Shown here: piece by piece, positions 18,131-27,300 of the stretch | Numbering within the stretch: the stretch's first letter is position 1 | Layout: every line of letters starts with the position of its first letter | Source: Amycolatopsis pittospori | GTDB taxonomy: Bacteria > Actinomycetota > Actinomycetes > Mycobacteriales > Pseudonocardiaceae | DNA: 64,000 nucleotides | Assembly (NCBI RefSeq): GCF_013870525.1 | Contig: NZ_JACBXD010000002.1 | Coordinates: 62,001-126,000, forward strand | Direction of reading: 5' to 3' | Program-made: the position numbers and the translations under genes | Notes under the pieces: generated by a model | What the model was told of the DNA's origin: nothing | What the model saw: only the letters and a program-made list of their open reading frames with translations | Databases searched by the model: none

Positions 18131-19516
18131 ATGTTGCCGATCACCATCGACCGTGATTCGCCGTTGTCCTTGACCGCGCAGGTCGAATCGGCGATTCGTG
18201 AACGGGTCACGGACAGCACGTTGCACCAAGGGGTGCGGCTACCGTCGAGCCGGACGCTCGCCGCGGACCTCGGGGTCTCGCGCGGCGTCGTGGTCCAGGC
18301 CTACGAACAGCTGATCGCCGAGGGATACCTCAGAGCCACGCAAGGATCGGGCACCCAAGTGGCGACACATCTGCCTCGTCTCGGCGCGGCCGGGGCAAGG
18401 CGGCCCGCCGAGCTCGCGGACGTCCGGTTCGACCTTCGGGTCGACGCGACCAGTACGGCGTTCTTCCCCGAACGTGAATGGCTGCACGCCTACCAGCAGA
18501 TGGCTCGCTCGATCGGGGGCACCGGTCCCCGGCGGCACCCGCTCGGTGTCGCGGAACTGCGTACCGAACTCGCCGCGTACCTCGGCCGTTCGCGAGGGGT
18601 ACTGACCGGCGCTTCCGAGGTCGTCGTCGCCGCGGACTTCGCGCATACCTTCGAGGGCCTGTGCCACGCCCTGCACGACCTCGGGGTCGACCACATCGCC
18701 GTGGAGAACCCCGGTACGCCGTGGCTGGCCGGGATCGCGGAACGCGCGGGCCTGCGAGTGACCGGAGTCCCGGTGGACCGCGAGGGCATCGACGTCGAAG
18801 CGCTCGCTCGATCCGAAGCCCGGGCGGTGCTGGTCACTCCGGTCTCACAGGTACCGACCGGTGTCATGCTCTCGGCGAGCCGCCGGAAGGAGCTCCTGCG
18901 CTGGGCCGACCAGGTGGACGGCTGGGTGGTCGAACACGACCGGGACGGCGACCTGTGGTTCGGCGCCGGCAGCGGTCCGCTCGCCCTGCAACGGCATCGG
19001 ACGCACCGGGTGGTCTACGCCGGGTCGACGCGTGGCCTGCTCGGTCCCGGCCTGCGGCTCGGCTGGTCGGTGGTACCCGGCGTGGTCGCCGAACGGCTCG
19101 GCCGAGCACGGCTGGGGGCGCCGGACGCGCTGACCCAGCTGGCGTTCGGCCACTTCGTCTCCTCGGGTCTGCTCGATCAGCACATCCGGCAGATCCGAGG
19201 CACCTGCCGGGCGAGACGCTCGGCTTTGGGAGACGCCGTCGAGGAACACCTGCCGGGTGCCCGGATGACCGGTGTACCGGCGGGCACGCACGCGTACGTC
19301 GCGCTGCCGGCCGGAATCGACGACGGGCGGCTGGCCGTCGAAGCCAGGCGGCGATCGGCTCTCGTCCAGCCGGTCCGGTACTTCCAGCTCGACCGCCGCC
19401 CGGTCTCGTCCGGGGTGGTGCTCGGTTACGGCGCTGTGCGGCGCGGGCGGCTCGCGGACTCCGTCAAGTTGCTCGCGAGCGTGCTGGGCGAGGTCGGCGG
19501 TCTGCTCGCGTCCTGA
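18131..19516 (+). CDS. MocR-like GntR/aminotransferase regulator lacking the PLP lysine
   Basis: 461 residues. GntR winged helix at ~10-80 ('LPSSRTLAADLGVSRGVVVQ'), linker, then a fold-type I aminotransferase-like domain from ~110. In active MocR proteins the PLP lysine sits in [GS]xFSKxLxPGLRLG; here the segment is 'YAGSTRGLLGPGLRLGW', so the Lys position is Gly. 'TPVSQVPTG' replaces the usual TPxHQxPxG and 'EHDRDGD' replaces the EDDYDxE region. It therefore probably cannot bind PLP covalently and may sense another ligand, perhaps an amino acid or pathway intermediate. It overlaps the trpG end by 53 bp in convergent orientation. Confidence 0.85.
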   Translation: MLPITIDRDSPLSLTAQVESAIRERVTDSTLHQGVRLPSSRTLAADLGVSRGVVVQAYEQLIAEGYLRATQGSGTQVATHLPRLGAAGARRPAELADVRFDLRVDATSTAFFPEREWLHAYQQMARSIGGTGPRRHPLGVAELRTELAAYLGRSRGVLTGASEVVVAADFAHTFEGLCHALHDLGVDHIAVENPGTPWLAGIAERAGLRVTGVPVDREGIDVEALARSEARAVLVTPVSQVPTGVMLSASRRKELLRWADQVDGWVVEHDRDGDLWFGAGSGPLALQRHRTHRVVYAGSTRGLLGPGLRLGWSVVPGVVAERLGRARLGAPDALTQLAFGHFVSSGLLDQHIRQIRGTCRARRSALGDAVEEHLPGARMTGVPAGTHAYVALPAGIDDGRLAVEARRRSALVQPVRYFQLDRRPVSSGVVLGYGAVRRGRLADSVKLLASVLGEVGGLLAS

Positions 19517-20078
19517 CACCGGCCAGGAAGTTCGCCATCATTCTCGTGCCGTCGACGGTGGCGACGCTCTCCGGATGGAACTGCACGCCTTCGATGGGCA
19601 GTGCACGGTGCCGCATTCCCATCACATAGCCGTCGTCGAGAGACCGTGCCGTGCGGACGAGATCGGCGGGCAACGGCTCGGCGACGACTATCGAGTGATA
19701 CCGGGTGACCTCGTGCCGCTCGGGCAAACCCGCGTACACACCTCGGCCGTCGTGCTCGATCACACTCGTGCGTCCGTGCATGAGGTTGTCCGCGAGCCGG
19801 ACCGCACCACCGAAGGCCAAGGCGATGGCCTGGTGTCCCAGGCACACCCCGAGCAACGGCACTTCGCCCGCGAACCGGCGGGCCAGGGCCACGTGGCCGG
19901 AATCGGCGGGATGACCGGGGCCCGGTCCCAGCACGACCGCGTCCGGTCGCGTCGCCGCCAGCTCCTCCGGTGTGCGGGTGCCGGAGCGTACGACCACGGT
20001 GTCCGCACCGAGCTGTCGCAGATATTGGTCGATGATGTGGACGAAGCTGTCGAAGGCGTCCACCACGAGCACCTTCAC
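19464..20078 (-). CDS. trpG: Anthranilate synthase component II, glutamine amidotransferase
   Basis: 204 residues of class I glutamine amidotransferase. The nucleophile elbow 'LLGVCLGHQAI' (Cys ~80) and the His-Glu pair in 'GVQFHPES' give a full catalytic triad. It supplies ammonia to TrpE for anthranilate formation. GTG 20078 overlaps the trpE stop as GTGA and has GGAGGAG upstream, so the two are translationally coupled. A longer in-frame ATG at 20180 lies inside trpE and is rejected. The 3' end overlaps the MocR-type gene by 53 bp. Confidence 0.9.
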   Translation of the reverse strand: MKVLVVDAFDSFVHIIDQYLRQLGADTVVVRSGTRTPEELAATRPDAVVLGPGPGHPADSGHVALARRFAGEVPLLGVCLGHQAIALAFGGAVRLADNLMHGRTSVIEHDGRGVYAGLPERHEVTRYHSIVVAEPLPADLVRTARSLDDGYVMGMRHRALPIEGVQFHPESVATVDGTRMMANFLAGVRTRADRRPRPARSRAT

Positions 20079-21523
20079 GCCGGCTCCTCCCCGGTGAGGG
20101 CCCAATAGGTGGCCCCCATCTTGGCCAAGGTCTCGTCCCATTCCCGCTCCGGTTCGGACAGCGCCACCACACCCGCGCAACTCTGCGTGGAGTACCGGTG
20201 GTCACCCGGCGACGGCTCGTGGTGCGTGATCGTCCGGATGCACAACGCCAGCTCGGCCCAGCCCCGCAGGTCGACGAGACCGACGGCGCCCGCGTAGACG
20301 CCGCGGCGCTCGACCTCGATCTCGTCGATGATCTCCATCGCGCGCAGCTTCGGCGCCCCGGTCATCGTCCCGGCGGGGAAGGTGGCGCACAGGACGTCCC
20401 AGACGTCACGTCCGCCTGCCATCGTTCCGGTCACCGTGGACACCAGATGGAACACGTGCGAGAAGGCCTCGACCGCCATCAGGTCGTCCACCGAGAGGGT
20501 GCCCGGGCGGCAGACCCGGCCGATGTCGTTGCGGCAGAGGTCGACCAGCATGACGTGCTCGGCCTGTTCCTTGGTGCTGGCCACCAGCTCCTTGATCCGG
20601 CGCTCGTTGTCCGCACCGGCCGGGTCACGGCGTGTGGTGCCCGCGATCGGTCGCATGGTGATCCTGGCGTCGTCGTCGACCCGGAAGAGAACCTCCGGGC
20701 TCGCCCCGACGAGTGTCTTGCCCGATTGGGTGACCAGATACATGTAGGGCGAGGGATTTCGGTGCCGCAAGCGGCGGTAGACCTCTTCCGGCGTCAGGTC
20801 GCTGTGCACGTCGATCCGGTGCCCTACCTGGATCTGGTAGATGTCCCCGACGCGGATGTGCTCGAGACAGCGCTCGACCCAGCCGAGGAAGGTGCGCTTC
20901 TCGACGGAGTCGCGCACTGCCCGCGGTTCGGTCGCTTCCGGCATCGGCCCATCGACACCGGGAATGTTCCGCAGGACGTGCTCAGGCGGCGGCTCCGGGA
21001 GGTCGGGCCCGGTGGCCACGTGCACGACCGGTGGTGCGCCCTCGCGGTCGAACCACATGGTGTGCTGGAACAGGGTGAGCGTCAGGTCCGGCACGTCGGG
21101 TTCGCCGCGGCGTGGCGGCAGTTCCTCCATCACTGCGGCGGCGTCATAACCGACGGTGGTGAGAAACCCGAAGGCGAATCCGCGCACCTCGGTCCGCACC
21201 CGGAACGAGCCGGTGACCTCGCGCAGCGTGTCCCAGACGTTCGTCGTGGTCCGGCCGCAGAGGGCCCGGAGCAGATCCGCCACCCGGCCGTCACCCCGCA
21301 CGGTCACCTCGTCGCCGATCACGGAGATCTCGGCCAGCCTGCCGAACCCCACCACGGTTCCCGTACTCCTGCGGGAGTCGAGATTGTCCCGATGCAGGTC
21401 TTCCAGTAGGTAGACGTCCTCGGCGCCGAACCGACGGCACAGTGCGTTCCGCACCGCCAGTGCGGACGCGGTGGTTCGCACGGTGATCGCGTCGACGGCG
21501 ACGTCCACGAATTGCGTCCTCAC
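20075..21523 (-). CDS. trpE: Anthranilate synthase component I
   Basis: 482 residues of the chorismate-binding family. 'PIAGTTRRD', 'DLCRNDIGRV', 'VEAFSHVFHLVS' and 'FPAGTMTGAPKLRAMEII' mark the active site. With TrpG it converts chorismate to anthranilate. Near the N-terminus the tryptophan-inhibition motif LLES of normal TrpE reads 'LLED', losing the Ser that binds tryptophan in studied enzymes. The N-terminal domain is otherwise quite divergent. GTG start at 21523 has GGGAGG upstream. The neighbours trpD, trpC and trpG argue against aminodeoxychorismate synthase. Divergent from the DAHP synthase. Confidence 0.88.
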   Translation of the reverse strand: MRTQFVDVAVDAITVRTTASALAVRNALCRRFGAEDVYLLEDLHRDNLDSRRSTGTVVGFGRLAEISVIGDEVTVRGDGRVADLLRALCGRTTTNVWDTLREVTGSFRVRTEVRGFAFGFLTTVGYDAAAVMEELPPRRGEPDVPDLTLTLFQHTMWFDREGAPPVVHVATGPDLPEPPPEHVLRNIPGVDGPMPEATEPRAVRDSVEKRTFLGWVERCLEHIRVGDIYQIQVGHRIDVHSDLTPEEVYRRLRHRNPSPYMYLVTQSGKTLVGASPEVLFRVDDDARITMRPIAGTTRRDPAGADNERRIKELVASTKEQAEHVMLVDLCRNDIGRVCRPGTLSVDDLMAVEAFSHVFHLVSTVTGTMAGGRDVWDVLCATFPAGTMTGAPKLRAMEIIDEIEVERRGVYAGAVGLVDLRGWAELALCIRTITHHEPSPGDHRYSTQSCAGVVALSEPEREWDETLAKMGATYWALTGEEPA

Positions 21524-21664
21524 GCTATCGCACCTCCCTATTCAGCCGCTGGAAAAGAAAACCAAGCCGGGAGCGCCGGCGCCCAGACCACTTCGGCTCC
21601 GCTCGACCGGACCACTCGGCGAATTCATTGCGCACAAGCGCGAAATCATGGTGATCTGCCTTTC

Positions 21665-22993
21665 GTGACGAATTCCGAAGTACTCGCCCCTTGGCGGGAC
21701 GCGACCGCGGCGCACCAGCCGGAATGGCCGGATCGCGCCGCCCTGCGCGAAGTGCTCACCAGGCTGTCGGCCGCGCCCGGTCTGGTCACCCCGCGCGCGT
21801 GCGACGAACTGCGGCACCGGCTCGCGGAGGTGGCCTCCGGCCGGGCCTTCGCGCTGCAGGGCGGCGACTGCGCGGAGACCTTCGACGGTGCGACACCGAG
21901 GGCGATCCAGGACAAGACCAAGACTTTGCTGCAGATGGCCGTCGTGCTGACCTACGCAGCCGCGATGCCGATCGTCAAGATCGGCCGGATGGCCGGGCAA
22001 TACGCGAAGCCGCGATCGAGTTCCACCGAGACTCGCGACGGTGTCACCCTGCCGGTGTACCGGGGCGACGCGGTGAACGGCTACCCCTTCGATGCCGCGG
22101 CGCGGCGACCGGATCCGGCACGGCTGTGGCGGATGTACGAGGCATCGAGATCCACCTTGGGCATCGTGGACGGGTACGCGCGTAACGGATACGCGGGCCT
22201 CGATCAGCTGCATCGATGGAACCGGGACTTCGTGGCGAACTCGCCGTCGGGTGCCCGGTACGAGGAGGTGGCCTACGAAATCGATCGCGCGTTACGGTTC
22301 ATGCGCGCCTGCGGTGCCCAGCCCGAAGAACTGCGCTCAGCCGAGATCTTCGCCAGCCACGAGGGCCTGCTGCTGGACTACGAGGACACGCTCACCCGCT
22401 CCGATCACGGCACGGGACGGGACTATGCCACCAGCGGTCACATGTTGTGGATCGGCGAACGCACCCGCGCGTTGGACGGTGCCCACGTCGCCTATTTCAG
22501 AAGCATCGCGAATCCCGTCGGAGTCAAGCTCGGCCCGGCGACGACACCCGCCGAAGTGCAATCCTATGTGGACATCCTCGACCCGGACCGCGAACCGGGC
22601 AGGCTGACCTTCATCACCCGGATGGGCGCGCGGCAGATCCGTGACCGGCTGCCCGCCCTGATCCAGGCCGTCCAAGCCGTCGACGGAGTGCCTGTCTGGA
22701 TCTGCGATCCGATGCATGGCAACACCTTCACGGCCGCGAGCGGCCATAAGACACGGCTGTTCGACGACGTCGTCGACGAGGTGCGCGGATTCTTCGAAGT
22801 CCACCGCGCACTCGGCACGCATCCCGGTGGCGTCCATGTGGAGTTCACCGGCGAGGACGTGACCGAGTGCGTCGGTGGCAGCGACGAAGTCCTGGTCGAC
22901 CACCTGCATCACCGCTACGAGTCCACGTGCGATCCCAGGCTCAACCGCAGTCAGTCGCTCGACCTCGCGTTCGACATCGCCGAGCTACTTTGA
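21665..22993 (+). CDS. Class II 3-deoxy-7-phosphoheptulonate (DAHP) synthase
   Basis: 442 residues. 'LQGGDCAETF' (metal Cys), 'KIGRMAGQYAKPRS', 'YRGDAVNG', 'ASHEGLLLDYE', 'WIGERTR', 'NPVGVKLGP', 'WICDPMHGNT' and 'HPGGVHVEFTG' follow the plant/Mycobacterium type II enzymes. It condenses erythrose 4-phosphate with phosphoenolpyruvate, the entry to the shikimate pathway. Compared with M. tuberculosis AroG from memory, the N-terminal regulatory extension is about 20 residues shorter, while the helical insert near residue 180 is kept. GTG 21665 is the best start although its ribosome site is weak. Presumed to raise chorismate supply for trpEGDC. Confidence 0.9.
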   Translation: MTNSEVLAPWRDATAAHQPEWPDRAALREVLTRLSAAPGLVTPRACDELRHRLAEVASGRAFALQGGDCAETFDGATPRAIQDKTKTLLQMAVVLTYAAAMPIVKIGRMAGQYAKPRSSSTETRDGVTLPVYRGDAVNGYPFDAAARRPDPARLWRMYEASRSTLGIVDGYARNGYAGLDQLHRWNRDFVANSPSGARYEEVAYEIDRALRFMRACGAQPEELRSAEIFASHEGLLLDYEDTLTRSDHGTGRDYATSGHMLWIGERTRALDGAHVAYFRSIANPVGVKLGPATTPAEVQSYVDILDPDREPGRLTFITRMGARQIRDRLPALIQAVQAVDGVPVWICDPMHGNTFTAASGHKTRLFDDVVDEVRGFFEVHRALGTHPGGVHVEFTGEDVTECVGGSDEVLVDHLHHRYESTCDPRLNRSQSLDLAFDIAELL

Positions 22994-23031
22994 GCGGTCG
23001 GTCGTTTCCCGCGTCGATCGAAGTCGATCTC

Positions 23032-24399
23032 CTACCAGGTCCGTCCACAATGCTCGATCGCGTCGAGCAGGATGGTGCCGGCGAGGTCGATCACCTCGGC
23101 GGTCACGGTGAGCGGGGGCATCAGCCGGATCACGCTGTCGTCGCGACCGCCGAGTTCGACGATCAGCCCTCGCCGCAACGCGTACGCCTGGACGGCGCGG
23201 GCGTACTGGCCGGCCGGACGGCCGTCGCGGCAGGCCAGTTCGATCCCCCACATCAAGCCGAGACCGCGGACTTCGCGGACCCAGGGCCGATCGCGCAGGA
23301 CGCCGAGACGTCGTTCGAGCTGGTGCCCGCGGTGCCGGACGTTGCCCAGCACGTCGTCGCGCCGGACGACGTGGACGGCCGCGGTGCCCGCCGCGAACGC
23401 CGCCTGGTTGCCGCGGAACGTGCCCGTATGCGCGCCGGGTGCCCAGCCGTCCAGTCGCTCGTCGTAGAAGATGACCGCCACCGGCAGGCCCATTCCGCTC
23501 AACGCCTTCGAAGCGATGATCACGTCGGGCTCGATGTCGTACTGCTCGAACGCGAACCAGGTCCCGGTACGGCCACAACCGGTCTGCACCTCGTCGACCA
23601 CGAGCGGGATGTCCAGCTCCCTGGTCAGCGCGCGGACACGCCGGACGAAGTCGTGGTCCGCGGGGATCACCCCGCCTTCACCCTGCACGATCTCCAGGAG
23701 TACCGCGGCGGGAAGGGGAATTCCGCCGTTGGGGTCGCGCAGCGACCGCTCCAGCAGACCCACGCAGTTGGTTTCGCAGGTGTCCCGGGAAAGTCCCAAA
23801 GGGCACTGGGCGCAGTAGGAGTACGGGAAGAAATGGACGCCGGGTACGCCGTTGGCTATCGGCCGTTTCTGGGCGACGAGCCCGGTCAACGCCATCGCGG
23901 CGTGACTCGACCCGTGGAATCCGCCCTGGAAGGACACCAGGTCGCCGCGACCGGTCGCGGTCTTGCAGAGCTTGATCGCGGCGTCCACGGCGTTCGCCCC
24001 GCCCGGACCGCAGAAGTGCATCCGCATTCGCGAACGCAGGCCCGGGGGCAGCATCGACAGCTGGGCGTCGACGAACTCGCGTTTGGCCGGCGTCGGGAAG
24101 TCCAGGCCGTGCGTGAGCACGTGCAGTTGTCCGGTGGCCGCGTCCACCACTTCGGGATGGTTGTGGCCCAGGGAAAGCACGCCCGCTCCGGCCAGGAAGT
24201 CGATGAAGACGTTCCCGTCCACGTCCCACAGGTAGCTGCCGTCACCACCGGCGATCGCGATCGGCAGGTTGCGGGGGTAGACCCGGGCGTTGGATTCCCA
24301 GCGTCGCTGGTGTTCGAGGAACTCCGCCGAGCGGGGGCCGGGCAGGTCGCCGTCGACCCGCGGCGACAGGGCCGGTTTCGCCGTGGGGGTGTGGGTCAT
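23032..24399 (-). CDS. Diaminobutyrate--2-oxoglutarate aminotransferase (class III)
   Basis: 455 residues. PLP lysine in 'IIASKALSGMGLP' (~300), 'VVDEVQTGCGRTG' (Asp for pyridine nitrogen) and 'HTGTFRGNQAAF'. The motif 'FPYSYCAQCPLGL' is typical of the siderophore/antibiotic Dab aminotransferases (RhbA/PvdH type). It makes L-2,4-diaminobutyrate from aspartate semialdehyde and glutamate. ATG 24399 overlaps the NRPS stop as ATGA, with AAGGAG upstream. Together with the aspartate kinase it supplies the monomer for the NRPS. No ectA or ectC is nearby, so ectoine synthesis is unlikely. It converges on the DAHP synthase with 38 bp between. Confidence 0.85.
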   Translation of the reverse strand: MTHTPTAKPALSPRVDGDLPGPRSAEFLEHQRRWESNARVYPRNLPIAIAGGDGSYLWDVDGNVFIDFLAGAGVLSLGHNHPEVVDAATGQLHVLTHGLDFPTPAKREFVDAQLSMLPPGLRSRMRMHFCGPGGANAVDAAIKLCKTATGRGDLVSFQGGFHGSSHAAMALTGLVAQKRPIANGVPGVHFFPYSYCAQCPLGLSRDTCETNCVGLLERSLRDPNGGIPLPAAVLLEIVQGEGGVIPADHDFVRRVRALTRELDIPLVVDEVQTGCGRTGTWFAFEQYDIEPDVIIASKALSGMGLPVAVIFYDERLDGWAPGAHTGTFRGNQAAFAAGTAAVHVVRRDDVLGNVRHRGHQLERRLGVLRDRPWVREVRGLGLMWGIELACRDGRPAGQYARAVQAYALRRGLIVELGGRDDSVIRLMPPLTVTAEVIDLAGTILLDAIEHCGRTW

Positions 24400-27300
24400 G
24401 GCAGTCTCCTTGCCGCGGTGGTGATCTCCGGTGCCGTGTCGAGTTCGACCGCCGGGTTGGCCTGCCAGCGGGTGCGTGCCGGGGCGGCGGTGCCCTTCAT
24501 CAGGAACGCGTCCGCTTCGACGATCGCCCCTTCGCCCATCGTCACTCCATAGTGGACGAACGCCCCGGTGCCGATCGTGCAAGCGTCGCCGATGACGATG
24601 TGATCGGATTTGAACGTGCCGTCTTCCAGCGAATGTCCTTGCAGGACGGTGTGCAGGTTGAGCACACAGTCGTCGCCGATGCTCACCAAGGACCGCTCCG
24701 GGATGGCGCATCCGTCGTCGAAGACGCGGCGCCCGATCCGGACGCCGAGCCGACGCCAGAGGAAGGTCTTGAACGGGGTCCCGTCGAACAGCGCGAGGTA
24801 GCGGGCGGGACTCATCTTCCAGAACCGCTCGTGCCGCCAGAAGACCGGATCGTAGATCGAGCAGAACCGCGGTCGCATCGCCCGGAAACCCTGCACCGCG
24901 AGTTCGGTCGAAACGAAGAACGCGACGGAGAACAGGAGCGTGGCGATGATGCCGCCGCCGACGGCGAGTGCGCCGAGCCGTTCGTGCAAGGCGCCGGCGG
25001 CCGTCCCGACCAGCCCGATGCCGAACAGGTGCAGCCAGTGCACCAGCAGGTAGACGAGGATGGTCAGGGTGTTGTGCCGGTTCTTCGCCCTCAGCCCCCG
25101 GCGCAGCGCGTCTCCCGTGCCGAGATGCTCGAACCCGGTGTCCCGGCGGACGGTCCGGGGGATCTCGAACGCGGGAGAGCCGAGCAGGCCGACGTTCTCC
25201 CGGATCGGCCCGTCGAGCGGTACCAGGACCTTGGTGGCCAGCAGGCAGTTCCGGCCGATCCGGGCGCCCGGCGGGAAGGCGATCTCGTTGCCCAAGAACG
25301 CCTGCGGCGCGACGGAGGCCCGGCGCAACCGGAAGGACGACGCGGAGAAGTCCGCGTTGAGCAGCGAAAGCCCGTCCGAGACCATCGTCCCGGTGCCCAC
25401 CGTGCTGAGGAACGGCGTCTCGTGCTTGACCTCGACGCCGAAGTTGGATCCGGTCTGCTGGACCTTCGACAGGTCGTACCCCAGTCCGCGCAGGTAGTGC
25501 ACGATGTAGCTGCTGTCGCCGAACAGGTAGGTGTACGCGCGCAGGTTGGTCAGGCGCGCGATCGTCCGCTGGATCGCGAAATGCCTGCCGTAGAGCGGAT
25601 AGACCCGGTCCGGCCGGAGGAACCGGTTGAGCAGGCGGGGGATCGTGAGGACGACTGCGAGCCCGAGAAGCAAAGCCCCGAAGTACAGCAGCGCCGAATT
25701 GACGATCTGGTCGCGATAGAAGGCCCAGTTCGTGAAGTCCGCCGATGCCGTGAACCAGCGTTCGGTGAGCACGTCCGCGCCTCCGAGGGTCGCGGGAAGT
25801 GTCACCAGCAGCAGGAGCAGAAGGCTGGACACGCAGAAGGCGAACGGCCTGAGCCTGCTCCGTGTGACCGTTCCCAGCGCGCGGTAGTCCACTGTGGAGG
25901 CACGGGCCGGCGATCCGTGCCAGGATTCGCCGCCGGGCACGGACTGCCCGGAGTTCAGGCAGGACGAGTGGCCGAGTTGCGCGTCCTCGCCGAGGGTGGT
26001 GCCGATGTCGAGCACGGTCATCTCACCGACGAACGCGTTGTCGCCGAGGGTGACCCGTCCGGTCTGGATCCTGCCCGCCCTGGCCCGATAGCACGGGAAG
26101 AACGCGTCCTTACGGATGACCGCCCCGGCCCCGACGCTGAGCAGATCGGTGCAGACCGGCGGATTCCGGGACAGGATCACCGCGCCCTTGCCGATATCCG
26201 CGCCGAGCGACCGCAGGTAGAAGGAGTACAGCGGTGTTCCGGTGAACAGCATCAGCGGGCTGAACCTGATCAGCGTCTTCGTTGTCCAGAAGCGTAGGTA
26301 GCCGAGGCTCCACAACGGGATCTCCCCCGGTTTCCACCGTCCGACGAGCAGCCATTTCACCAAGATCGGCAGCACGGAAAGGACGACGAAGACGACGAGG
26401 CCGAGCCCTGCCGCGCGCAGATAGCCGTCGACGAACCCGGTGGCCTCGGCGATCCAGGCGAACCCCGTGTCCAGGATCCAGCCCGAACCGGCGGCATAGG
26501 CGAGGAAGGCCAGGAACTGGAACAGGCCACAGAGGACATAGGAGCCGGTGCCGGCACGGTAGGGCTCCTCGGCCCGCGCGACCGTGCCCGGGGTCATGGG
26601 CGGAAGCGACTCGGCGAGACCGCGGACCGTGGGATTGAGGTACACGTCCTTCGCCGACAGCGGCGCCAGGTCTCCGCGCTCCCGGACAGCGGCGCAGAAC
26701 TTGGCCAGCAGCAACGAGTCGGCGCCGTAGTCGTCGAAGAAGTTGCCCGTCGCCGAGATCCGCTCGACTCCGAGCACACGCCCCAGCGCTTCCGCCAGCC
26801 GATGTTCGGTCTCGGTGGCCGGTGCCACGTAGTCGGTGTGGCTCGCCGCCCGCGGATTGCTCGGTACCGGGAGGTTCTTGCGGTCGGCCTTGCCCGCCGG
26901 TGTCAGGGGGATGTGGCCGAGCCGTTCGAGATAGGCGGGCACCATGTACCCCGGCAGCAGCTCCCCCAGGCGTCGACGCAGTTCTCCGGCGTCGATGTCC
27001 GCGCTGTCGCGCCGCAGGCTGTAGTAGGCGACCAGTTCGGTCCTGCCCGGCTCCGGATGGTGGATGTCGACCACCGCCTGGGCGATTCCGGGGATCCGCA
27101 GCAGGACCGATTCGATCTCCGTGAGCTCGACGCGGTAGCCGCGGATCTTCACCTGCGTGTCGGCGCGGCCGTGGTATTCGATCTCTCCTTCCGGTGTGAT
27201 CCGGCCCAGGTCGCCGGTGCGGTAGATACGGCGGGACGGGTTGTATCCGATGTCGAGGAAGTCCGGGATGAACGCGCGTTCGGTCAGGTCCGGCCGGTTC

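Noticed and set aside
20075..21523. Reading TrpE as aminodeoxychorismate synthase
   Set aside because: Direct coupling to TrpG and the neighbouring trpC and trpD genes favour anthranilate synthase, though the active-site motifs alone do not exclude it.
23032..24399. Ectoine pathway (EctB) for the aminotransferase
   Set aside because: No ectA or ectC nearby; overlap with the Pls-type NRPS and aspartate kinase points to polymer or peptide synthesis.
22867..24552. Long plus-strand open frame antisense to the Dab aminotransferase
   Set aside because: Arg/Asp/Gly-rich composition typical of a GC-rich shadow; the opposite strand carries a clear enzyme.
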